Shown: positions 43,764 through 51,987 of the stretch, piece by piece
Position numbering within the stretch: the first letter of the stretch is position 1
How the letters are laid out: each line of letters begins with the position of its first letter
NCBI GenBank assembly: GCA_002730525.1
Contig: PCAK01000012.1
Span: forward strand, 1 to 64,000
Reading direction: 5' to 3'
Length of the DNA: 64,000 bases
Origin: Acidobacteriota bacterium
GTDB taxonomy: Bacteria; Acidobacteriota; Vicinamibacteria; Vicinamibacterales; UBA823
Made by a program: the position numbers and the translations under genes
The notes under the pieces: model-generated
Databases searched by the model: none
What the model was told of the DNA's origin: nothing
The model's input: the letters and a program-made list of their open reading frames with translations, nothing else

Positions 43764-45165
43764 CGCCGCACTCCGAGAGTTTCGACTGGCAGGCAAACTT
43801 GGAGATGCCCAGCTGACCGTCACGGCCGTCTTCCTGGCCGGCCTCCTTGCGAGCTGGCTCCTGTGCCGTGCGGCGAGGGGTGGCGTCGTCCTGTCGACAG
43901 CGATCTTGACGGCCTATGGCCTCCGCACCGCTCTCGCCATTCTCCTCTTCAGCGTGTCAGCCTATCAGCTACCCGTTTTCCAAGATCTTCAACTCGGCCA
44001 AGGTTTCTGGGCGTTCGCCCCGGATTCGCGCACGTACCACCTCCACGCGGTGGAGATTGTTGATGCACTTCAGGCAGGAACAGAGATTCCTCAGCTCTAC
44101 GACACGTCCGGGGCGCCCGTTCCGGGTCCGAGAGACTTCTTCCTGTTCACGGCCTTTCTGTATCGAGTGCTCGGAGCGCACCCCCTCTACGTGCCTCTGC
44201 TCAATGCGGCGTTCTGGTCGGCCGTCGCGATTCTCGCATACAGCCTTGCCAGACGGCTAAACGGCCACGAGGGTGGCCTGATCGCTGCGCTGCTGGTCAG
44301 CTTCTGGCCGTCCACGTACATCTGGTCTTCGCAGCTCTTGAGGGACAGTCTGGTCATCCTTCTACTGTTGTCAGCCTTTGCGCTCTTCGCGAGATTCTGG
44401 AATGAACGACGGAGGCGCGCGGTCGCGGCCCTCGTCGCTCTCGTGTTGGTGGCGTTCGTTTTGGCTCGGCTGCGTTTCTATGTGGAACTGATCTTCACCA
44501 TCGCGATCGGCGGCGCAGTGCTGGCGGCTGCCTGTCGGCGGCAAGGTGCACAGGTCGCGAGAGGCTGCATCGTGACGGCACTGCTTGTGGGTGTGTTCGT
44601 CTTGGCTCGAAGTGTGGACCCGATTTCGTTCTTCTCACCCCCGCGGTCCAACATTGGCGATTCGATCGACGCAGGACGCCCTCTGGAGGCGGGAACTGAT
44701 TTTCTGGCGGATATTCTGACCCTGGATCAGCTTACGCGGCGGGATGACATCCAACGACTGGGCCTCGACAGCTTCAGGAATATCGTCGCGTTCGTTCCCC
44801 GGGGTGTCGCGCGCGCGATGTTCGCGCCGTTGCCCTGGGACTGGCTCTCCCCGCCGGGCGACACCGGTCTGTTCAGGAAGCTGGCGGGGATCGAAATCGT
44901 GCTGCTCATCGCGCTGACACCTTTTCTTGCCGTTGGCTTGGTTAACGCAGCGAGGTCCGTGAACTCGGAAGCCTGGCTGTTCGTGGCGTATGTCATCGTG
45001 GCGGCTACGGCGCTCGGCATTGCCGTGACCATTGATGGGACACTGTTCCGTCTCCGCCTCCAGTTCATCGTGCCGATGTTCATCCTTCTCGGAGCGTACG
45101 CTCCAACGGCGCTGATGGACGCTCTACGCAGGTTACTCCCGCACGCTCAGTCAGCTCACTCATGA
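43711..45165 (+). CDS. multi-pass GT-C-like membrane protein, third paralogue
   Basis: 484 residues with about ten spans. It shares with the proteins at 3699-5138 and 6801-8225 a Pro-Asp loop (FAPDSRTYHLHAV), the motif IWSSQLLRDSLVIL (compare WSISALKDPLFF) and PLPWDWLSPP (compare PIPWNSASPA). Probable lipid-donor glycosyltransferase or polymerase. Unlike the duplicated block it has no DUF4330-like partner next to it. The ATG at 43711 lies inside the SGNH gene; no better start is evident before the first span at about residue 37. Confidence 0.65.
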   Translation: MSRSPRSWCPTYFPLFSNAALREFRLAGKLGDAQLTVTAVFLAGLLASWLLCRAARGGVVLSTAILTAYGLRTALAILLFSVSAYQLPVFQDLQLGQGFWAFAPDSRTYHLHAVEIVDALQAGTEIPQLYDTSGAPVPGPRDFFLFTAFLYRVLGAHPLYVPLLNAAFWSAVAILAYSLARRLNGHEGGLIAALLVSFWPSTYIWSSQLLRDSLVILLLLSAFALFARFWNERRRRAVAALVALVLVAFVLARLRFYVELIFTIAIGGAVLAAACRRQGAQVARGCIVTALLVGVFVLARSVDPISFFSPPRSNIGDSIDAGRPLEAGTDFLADILTLDQLTRRDDIQRLGLDSFRNIVAFVPRGVARAMFAPLPWDWLSPPGDTGLFRKLAGIEIVLLIALTPFLAVGLVNAARSVNSEAWLFVAYVIVAATALGIAVTIDGTLFRLRLQFIVPMFILLGAYAPTALMDALRRLLPHAQSAHS

Positions 45166-45193
45166 ACACGCCCGTCTCGCGTTCCAGTGGCTC

Positions 45194-46312
45194 ATGAACA
45201 AAGGTGCACCCGGGACCCGTCCGACGCGCATCCTGGCGCTGACGACGAATCCAGCTGACGGCGCAAGCACGCGCTTCAGGGTGCTTCAGTGGCAGCCTTT
45301 TCTGGAGGGGGCGGGATTCAGTCTCCAGGTCGAGCCGTTCTACCCGCAGACGGCGTCGCGCGTTCTGTACCGCAAAGGAAAGTCGGCGGCCAAGCTCGCA
45401 CACTTCGTCGTCGCGGCCATGCGGCGGCTCCGGGTTCTCGGGAGCTTGAATCGCTCCGCCGATCTGCTCTTGATTCACCGGGAGGCCTTTCCGCTAGGCT
45501 GGCGGGTCTGGTTCAGCCGGCTGCGGAGATTCGACGGGCCGGTTGTCTACGACTACGACGATGCGATGTTCCTGCCCCAGCGGCTGGAGCGCAAGATTCT
45601 GGCGCGCGTGGAGCGAGTGGACACGCCTGCCAGGGTCATGGGACGGAGCGATTTGGTGCTGGCGGGTAATTCGTTCCTTGCCGACTACGCCCGAGCACAT
45701 GCCTCGCGCGTCCTCACCCTTCCGACGTGCATTGACACCTCGAAATTTCGGCCGCGCGCCCAGAACGGATCCGGTACATCACCTGTCATCGGCTGGATCG
45801 GCAGCCATACGACGTCAAAATACTTGAGGCGTTGTCTGCCGATGCTTCAGCAGGTCGCTGCGGAGCACCGCTTCGAGATGTACGTCGTGGGCAGCTCTGA
45901 ACCCCTTTCGTCCGGACGGGTGGAGATGACACAGGTGGACTGGAGTCTCGAACGAGAGGTGGAAGATTTCCAGCGGTGCGATATTGGCATCTACCCGCTG
46001 TCGGACGACGAATGGAGTCTCGGCAAGTGTGGTTTCAAGGCCATTCAGTTCATGGCATGTGGCGTCCCGGTTGTGGCCGAGGCCGTCGGCGTCAATCGTG
46101 ACATCGTGGACGATGGCGTGAACGGGTTTCTGGTGTCGACTGAGGATGAGTGGAAACGGAAGCTCGGCCTTCTTGTGGCCGATCCGGCGCTGCGAACACG
46201 GCTCGGCGCGGCGGGTCGCCAGACCGTCGAGCAGCGCTTCTCGGTCACGGCGAATGCGCCTCGGCTGATCGCCGCGCTCGAGGCAGTGAGAGACCGCGTG
46301 CGCGCGAGTTAG
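45194..46312 (+). CDS. GT4-like glycosyltransferase
   Basis: 372 residues, GT-B. N-terminal TTNPADGASTRFRVLQW is typical of a GT4 subgroup found in EPS loci. Donor domain: VIGWIGSHTTSKYLRR and KCGFKAIQFMACGVPVVAEAVG, where Gln stands in place of the last Glu of E-x7-E, a known variant in this subgroup as I recall it. Coupled loosely (14 bases) to the asparagine-synthase-like gene. Confidence 0.8.
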   Translation: MNKGAPGTRPTRILALTTNPADGASTRFRVLQWQPFLEGAGFSLQVEPFYPQTASRVLYRKGKSAAKLAHFVVAAMRRLRVLGSLNRSADLLLIHREAFPLGWRVWFSRLRRFDGPVVYDYDDAMFLPQRLERKILARVERVDTPARVMGRSDLVLAGNSFLADYARAHASRVLTLPTCIDTSKFRPRAQNGSGTSPVIGWIGSHTTSKYLRRCLPMLQQVAAEHRFEMYVVGSSEPLSSGRVEMTQVDWSLEREVEDFQRCDIGIYPLSDDEWSLGKCGFKAIQFMACGVPVVAEAVGVNRDIVDDGVNGFLVSTEDEWKRKLGLLVADPALRTRLGAAGRQTVEQRFSVTANAPRLIAALEAVRDRVRAS

Positions 46313-46326
46313 CGGTTTTCGATCTT

Positions 46327-48261
46327 ATGTGTGGCATTTGTGGTGAGATTCGGTTCGCGCGTGAAGGACGCGTGAACTCCGATCTGATCAAGGCGATGCG
46401 CGAACAACTCGTCCATCGAGGTCCCGATGATTCCGGGCTCTTTGTGTCCGCGGACGGTCAGGTTGGTTTGGGTTTCCGCCGCCTGCGGATCGTCGACCTG
46501 AGCGCAAGCGCCAACCAACCGCTCACCAACGAAGATGGCTCGATCCAGCTCGTGTTCAACGGCGAGGTCTACAATTTCCAGGCTCTGCGCCGACAACTCC
46601 TCGCTCATGGGCATCAATTCCGGTCACACTCGGACGCCGAGGTCATCGTCCACCTGTACGAGGAGCAGGGCACCGATTGTCTCCGCGACTTGGAAGGGAT
46701 GTTCGCGTTCGCGATTTGGGATCAACGCACCGAACGGTTGATCCTGGCTCGCGATCGGGCCGGCAAGAAGCCGCTCTTCTACTATCGGTCAGCGGATCGG
46801 CTGGTCTTTGCGTCAGAGATCAAGTCGTTCTTCGCGCACCCGGAGATTCCCACGGAGATCGACCCTGGGGCGATTCCGTATTACTTCCTCTATGGCTACG
46901 TTCCCTGCCCCGACACGTTCTATCGCGGCGTCAAGCAGTTGGAGCCCGCGACGGTGCTCGCCTTCGAACGCGACGGGACGGTGCACTCGGAGGCGTACTG
47001 GCAGCTACAGTATCCGGCACGAAATCGCGTGGCGCCGTCACCGACGATCGGGAGCCAGGAAGCGAGTGGGCGGATCCGCTCGCTCCTCACGGAGGCCGTC
47101 GAGCGTCGCCTGGTCAGTGACGTGCCCATCGGAGCGTTTCTGAGCGGAGGAGTCGATTCGACCATCGTCGTGGGGTTGATGAGCCGCCTGATGAGCGAAC
47201 CGGTGAAAACCTTCAGTATCGGCTTCGAGGGCGATCCCGCGTACGACGAGACGAGGTATGCGCGGCTGGTTGCCGAACGGTTTGGCACCGACCACACGGA
47301 GTTCATCGTCAAGCCGTCGGCCGTCGATCTAGTCGAGAAGCTGATCTGGCATCATGATGGGCCGTTCGGCGACGCGTCGGCCGTGCCGACTTACATCGTC
47401 TCGCAACTGACCCGGCAGCATGTGACCGTCGTGCTGAACGGCGACGGTGGCGATGAAGTGTTCGCGGGCTACAAGCGATTCTATGCCAGTGTGGTGTCGG
47501 AGAAGATTCCGCCGACGGTTGGCCGGGGCCTCGATGCGGTGCTGTCACGCATCCCGCCCCCTGCCAGCGATAGGCATTGGGTGGCCCTCGCCCAACGGTT
47601 CGCCTCAGCCATGAACCTGCCCTTCTACGAGCGGATCACCCGCTGGATCAGCCTGTTCTATGAAGATCTGGAACACCTGATCGCTCCCGAACTCTTTCAT
47701 GCTGGCTTCGACCGCTTGCGCTACCTGGACGCTGAACGCGAACAAATGGAGGGCCTCTCCACGCTGGGCAAAGTGTTGCACGCGAATTTCAAGTTCTATT
47801 TGCTCAACGACCTACTGGTCAAGATGGATCGCTGCGCGATGGCGAACTCCCTTGAAGCGAGGTCCCCGTTCTTGGACACGGCGCTCGTAGACTATGTGGC
47901 GACGTTGCCGGACGCCATGAAATTGAGGGCAGGGAAGACGAAAGTGATCCTGCGGGAGGCGTTCGCGGATCTGCTTCCTTCCGAGGTCTCTCGCCGAGGG
48001 AAGATGGGCTTCGGCGTTCCCCTGGGCACCTGGTTTCGGCATGAGCTGCGCGATTATTTGGCGGATCTCTTGTTGTCGAGCAACGCGCGCTATAGAACGT
48101 ATCTGTCTGCGCCATACGTCCACGCCCTCGTGAAACGCCATCAGGCGGGCACGACCAACGCTGGTCTCCAGCTGTGGAGTCTGCTGTGCTTCGAGCTCTG
48201 GCTGCAGGCGTTGCCCGGCTGGACGCGTCCCAACGTGGCTCCGGTCGTCGGGTCGCGGTGA
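46327..48261 (+). CDS. asnB: asparagine synthase (glutamine-hydrolysing)-like amidotransferase
   Basis: 644 residues with complete AsnB architecture. N-terminal glutaminase domain begins MCGICG with Cys2 as the nucleophile, followed by HRGPDDSGLF and FNGEVYNF; the synthetase domain has the ATP PP-loop SGGVDSTIVVGL and NGDGGDEVFAGY. ATG 46327 exposes Cys2 after Met removal, so the longer frame (46150) is rejected. In EPS clusters these enzymes usually amidate uronic acids or other carboxylates of the glycan rather than make free asparagine (family knowledge). Confidence 0.88.
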   Translation: MCGICGEIRFAREGRVNSDLIKAMREQLVHRGPDDSGLFVSADGQVGLGFRRLRIVDLSASANQPLTNEDGSIQLVFNGEVYNFQALRRQLLAHGHQFRSHSDAEVIVHLYEEQGTDCLRDLEGMFAFAIWDQRTERLILARDRAGKKPLFYYRSADRLVFASEIKSFFAHPEIPTEIDPGAIPYYFLYGYVPCPDTFYRGVKQLEPATVLAFERDGTVHSEAYWQLQYPARNRVAPSPTIGSQEASGRIRSLLTEAVERRLVSDVPIGAFLSGGVDSTIVVGLMSRLMSEPVKTFSIGFEGDPAYDETRYARLVAERFGTDHTEFIVKPSAVDLVEKLIWHHDGPFGDASAVPTYIVSQLTRQHVTVVLNGDGGDEVFAGYKRFYASVVSEKIPPTVGRGLDAVLSRIPPPASDRHWVALAQRFASAMNLPFYERITRWISLFYEDLEHLIAPELFHAGFDRLRYLDAEREQMEGLSTLGKVLHANFKFYLLNDLLVKMDRCAMANSLEARSPFLDTALVDYVATLPDAMKLRAGKTKVILREAFADLLPSEVSRRGKMGFGVPLGTWFRHELRDYLADLLLSSNARYRTYLSAPYVHALVKRHQAGTTNAGLQLWSLLCFELWLQALPGWTRPNVAPVVGSR

Positions 48262-48309
48262 GTCCCGCCTCGGAAGTGTAGGTTCGTTTCGATTGGAGCC
48301 GTTGCTGGC

Positions 48310-50112
48310 ATGGTGCCGTATCCGACCATCGCTGCTCATTTTTTGACCGCATCCGCGACGTCGCTGGTGCTGGTCTGGCTCTGTCGCACGGTTGCGCTCA
48401 GACTAGGCTGCGTCGCCCAGCCGGGCGAGGACCGTTGGCATAGCCAGCCAACGGCGCTGTTCGGCGGCGTCGCGATCGGGGTGACCGTCTTCGGGTGCCT
48501 CGCGCTCGTGGGCGACGCCTGGCAACCTGCGGCCCTGCTCGTCTGTGCGGCTTCGATTTTCATCGTGGGCTTGGTCGACGATGTTCAACCGCTCAAGCCG
48601 TTTACCAAGCTCATCATTGAGATCGCGCTCGCATCCGTTCTTCTGTTCTTCGACTATCGACTCGACTGGACGGGTTCGCTGACCGTCGACAGTCTGTTGA
48701 CGGTCGCTTGGATCGTTGGCATCACGAATGCGTTCAATCTGCTCGACAACATGGACGGGTTGTGTGCGGGCGTCGCATTGATCGCCGGAGTGACGTTGTT
48801 GACGGCGCTCCGGGGTGACCCTGAAGCGAGCTCGGAGGCGGTCTATCTCACACTCCTGCTCGGGGCCATCGCCGGGTTCCTGGTGTACAATTTTCATCCC
48901 GCATCCATCTTCATGGGCGATAGCGGCAGCCTGTTCATCGGCCTCAGTCTTGCTGCGCTGACGTTGTCAGCCGAAGGTGGGGCGGGGGACGGGTCGAACG
49001 TGCTGACGATCGTGCTGGCTCCAGCACTTGTGCTCCTGGTCCCGATCTTCGACACGACGCTGGTCACGCTGTCACGGCTCCGCTCCGGGCGCAGTGCGGC
49101 CGAGGGTGGGCGAGATCACTCGTCCCATCGACTCGTCGCGATTGGCTTGTCCGAGCGGGTTGCGGTCGCGGTCCTCTGGACACTCGCGGCGCTGGCCGGT
49201 CTGATCGGATTGGCGGTTCGGGCTGTCAGCCCAGACTGGGCCGGGCTCCTCGCGGCGATATTCGTCCTGGCGATGGTGATTTTCGCGGTCTACCTCGCTC
49301 AGGTTCGGGTCTATGAGGATGTGGATGAGACGACCATCAGGAGCGGAGCGATCACCCCCTTCGTCGTGAACTTCGTGTACAAGCGCCGGATCGCCGAGGT
49401 GCTGCTCGACGTCTGCCTCGTCTCCATCGCGTACTACGCGGCGTATCGGCTCCGCTTCGAAGGTCTGGAGTATTTAGAGTATTTCCCGAGCTTCTTGGAA
49501 TCGTTGCCTGTGGTGCTGGGCGTGCAGATGGTTACGCTCTATCTCGTCGGTGGATACAGAGGCGTCTGGCGCTATTTCGGCCTGATGGACGGCGTTGTCT
49601 TTGCCAAGAGCGTGATGTTCGGGACGCTGAGCAGCGTGTTCATCATCGTCTTCGTCTACCGGTTCGAGAGCTACTCACGGGGCGTGTTCGTGGTTTACGC
49701 GGCACTGTTGATGCTCTCGCTGATCGGATCGCGAGCCTCGTTCAGGCTCATCAGCGAGTTCGTGCAACGCCGCCGACACACGGGAGAACGGCTGGTCATC
49801 TATGGCGCGGGCGATGGAGGGGCGGTCGCTGTCCGGGAGCTGCTCAGCCGGCCCGGCCTCTCTTACAAGATGGTCGGGTTCATCGATGATGACTCGGCGA
49901 AGCAGCAAGCGCGGATCCAGGGGTACCCGGTGGTGGGAGACTACGAAGCGTTGGCCGCGCTGGTGTCAGCCGCTGCGGTCGATCGGATAGTGATCAGCAC
50001 AAGAGCGATCGACTCGGCGCGGTTGCAGAAGCTGGAGGCCTTGTGCGGCGAGCACGGCGTCGGGCTATCACGGTTTCATTTTGATTTCGAAGATGTCGTC
50101 ACCGTGTCGTAG
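48310..50112 (+). CDS. fusion: WecA/TagO-type initiating transferase with FlaA1/CapD-type N-terminal domain
   Basis: Residues 1-335: polyprenyl-phosphate GlcNAc/HexNAc-1-phosphate transferase with the family's Asp-Asp (VGLVDD, 90-91), FNLLDNMDGL (142-151), FMGDSGS (201-207) and the H-x2-H-R loop (270-274). This starts repeat-unit assembly on undecaprenyl phosphate. Residues 355-600: four spans ending with RGVWRYFGL, and a Rossmann half-domain (VIYGAGDGG, 496-504) like the N-terminal part of FlaA1/CapD/WbpM dehydratases. The catalytic SDR domain that should follow is absent; the protein stops after 600 residues. The appended part may be regulatory or localising (inference). Confidence 0.85.
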   Translation: MVPYPTIAAHFLTASATSLVLVWLCRTVALRLGCVAQPGEDRWHSQPTALFGGVAIGVTVFGCLALVGDAWQPAALLVCAASIFIVGLVDDVQPLKPFTKLIIEIALASVLLFFDYRLDWTGSLTVDSLLTVAWIVGITNAFNLLDNMDGLCAGVALIAGVTLLTALRGDPEASSEAVYLTLLLGAIAGFLVYNFHPASIFMGDSGSLFIGLSLAALTLSAEGGAGDGSNVLTIVLAPALVLLVPIFDTTLVTLSRLRSGRSAAEGGRDHSSHRLVAIGLSERVAVAVLWTLAALAGLIGLAVRAVSPDWAGLLAAIFVLAMVIFAVYLAQVRVYEDVDETTIRSGAITPFVVNFVYKRRIAEVLLDVCLVSIAYYAAYRLRFEGLEYLEYFPSFLESLPVVLGVQMVTLYLVGGYRGVWRYFGLMDGVVFAKSVMFGTLSSVFIIVFVYRFESYSRGVFVVYAALLMLSLIGSRASFRLISEFVQRRRHTGERLVIYGAGDGGAVAVRELLSRPGLSYKMVGFIDDDSAKQQARIQGYPVVGDYEALAALVSAAAVDRIVISTRAIDSARLQKLEALCGEHGVGLSRFHFDFEDVVTVS

Positions 50113-50145
50113 CGGGGCGGACTTCAGCCAAACAGGTCGAATCTG

Positions 50146-51987
50146 ATGAGTGTATCGAGGCTCCGCGGGCGCGACATCATCTGCATCTCATCGATCGATT
50201 GGGATTTCAACTGGCAGGGCCATCAGGAAATCATGGCAACCCTGGCGCTGCAGGGAAATCGCGTCCTCTTCGTCGAGAACACGGGTGTCCGCGCGCCCAA
50301 GCTGCGCGATCTTCCTCGTCTGAGGCAGCGCTTCTTGAACTGGTGGCGCAGTACGAAAGGGTTCCGTCAGGAACGCGAGAACCTGTTTGTGTATTCGTCC
50401 TTGCTGCTGCCGTTTCCCTACTCGTGGGTCGCCCGCTGGTTGAACCGGACGCTGCTCGTTCGCTCGCTCCGCCGTTGGATGTGGGCGACCGGGTTCCGGC
50501 GCCCGATTATCTGGACGTTCCTTCCCACTCCGCTCGTGGTCGATCTCATTGACCGGCTCGATCCCGAGCTGGTCGTCTACTACTGCATCGCCGATTTCGA
50601 GCAACTCAGCGTTCGTCCACAGAGGATCGTCAAGAGTGAGCGTAGACTCCTCGGGCGAAGCGATCTCGTGTTCGTGCAGGGTGAGACGCTCCGCCAGCGC
50701 TGCGGCCAGCATCCCAACGTCCACATCTTTCCGTTCGGTGTGAGCATGACGACGTTCCGGCGAGACACCGACGTCGCGCCTGAGTTGAAGTCGTTGAAGA
50801 GACCGGTGATCGGGTACATCGGCGGGATCCACCGCCACGTGGACTTCGATCTCGCCAGGCGCGTCGCTCAGGAGTTGGACGCCACCGTCGTCTTTGTCGG
50901 CCCGGTACAGGCCGAGGCCGACACGTTGAGGCAACTGCATAACGTCGTCTTCATAGGGTCCCAGCCTCACACGAGGATGCCCGAGTTCATCCGTGGATTC
51001 GACGTGGGGATGATTCCGTACCGGCGAACGGCGTACACCGAATCGGTCTACCCCACCAAGCTCAATGAGTACCTGGCGATGGGCATTCCGGTCGTGGCCA
51101 CGGATCTGCCAGAGGTCAGCCGTTTCGCCGCCGAACACCCGGGCGTTGTCACTGTCGCCGGCGATGCCGACACATTTATCGAAGGCACACGGCGGGCCTT
51201 CGAGGAGCCATCGGCCGAGAATGTGGACAAACGCGTAGCGGTTGCCCGGCAGAACAGCTGGGAAGCCCGCATAGCCCAGATGTCAACGTTGGTCGGGGAG
51301 GCGCTGGCAAGCCGTGCGGCGGCTGGTACGCACTGGGAGAACACGCTCCGACGCCTCTACCGGTCAGCCCGTTGCCACGTCGCCTGGGCCGTTCTGAGTG
51401 TGGCGATCGGCTATCTTGCTGTCTTCCACACGACCTTGCCGTGGACGGTCGCCGAGCCGCTGCGAATCGTCGAAGAGGCGAGAGCGGCCGACGCGATCGT
51501 GGTCTTCGCCGGCGGCGTCGGTGAATCCGGTCAGGCCGGAGGCGGCTACCAGGAGCGCGTCGCAATTGCGGCCGCTCTCTATCGGGAAGGACACGCCCCG
51601 AACGTGGTCTTTTCGTCTGGGTTCGCGTTCTTCCTGAAGGAAGCCGAGGTCATGAGGACTCTGGCGGTTTCTCTCGGCGTTTCTCCGAGTGCGATCACTC
51701 TGGAGCAAGAGGCCGCCAGTACGAACGAGAACGTCACCTACGTCCGCGAAATCTTGGATCGGCGCGGATGGCAGCGAATCCTTCTGGTCAGCTCTCCCTA
51801 CCATATGCGACGCGCAACGCTGACCTGGCGGAAGCTCGCGCCCGAGGTGGAAGTGGTTTCGGTGCCGGTACCCCAGAGCCGGTTCTACCGACACTCCAGC
51901 GGGGGTGGCGCCAGCCTGGAACAGATCCGAGGAATCCTTCACGAGTACGCCGCGATCGCCTTTTACTGGTGGAAAGGTTGGATCTAG
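50146..51987 (+). CDS. fusion: GT4 glycosyltransferase and DUF218/YdcF-like domain
   Basis: 613 residues. The first part (1-395) is a GT-B transferase of the kind with DIICISSIDWDFNWQGHQE, VIGYIGGIHRHVDFDL and YPTKLNEYLAMGIPVVATDLP. Residues 411-427 form one membrane span. Residues 447-600 are a DUF218/YdcF-like domain (ADAIVVFAGG, STNENV, LLVSSPYHMRRA), normally found as stand-alone SanA/ElyC-type envelope proteins. Topology would put the two halves on opposite sides of the membrane if only this span exists. It ends 4 bases inside the convergent ligase gene. Confidence 0.8.
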   Translation: MSVSRLRGRDIICISSIDWDFNWQGHQEIMATLALQGNRVLFVENTGVRAPKLRDLPRLRQRFLNWWRSTKGFRQERENLFVYSSLLLPFPYSWVARWLNRTLLVRSLRRWMWATGFRRPIIWTFLPTPLVVDLIDRLDPELVVYYCIADFEQLSVRPQRIVKSERRLLGRSDLVFVQGETLRQRCGQHPNVHIFPFGVSMTTFRRDTDVAPELKSLKRPVIGYIGGIHRHVDFDLARRVAQELDATVVFVGPVQAEADTLRQLHNVVFIGSQPHTRMPEFIRGFDVGMIPYRRTAYTESVYPTKLNEYLAMGIPVVATDLPEVSRFAAEHPGVVTVAGDADTFIEGTRRAFEEPSAENVDKRVAVARQNSWEARIAQMSTLVGEALASRAAAGTHWENTLRRLYRSARCHVAWAVLSVAIGYLAVFHTTLPWTVAEPLRIVEEARAADAIVVFAGGVGESGQAGGGYQERVAIAAALYREGHAPNVVFSSGFAFFLKEAEVMRTLAVSLGVSPSAITLEQEAASTNENVTYVREILDRRGWQRILLVSSPYHMRRATLTWRKLAPEVEVVSVPVPQSRFYRHSSGGGASLEQIRGILHEYAAIAFYWWKGWI

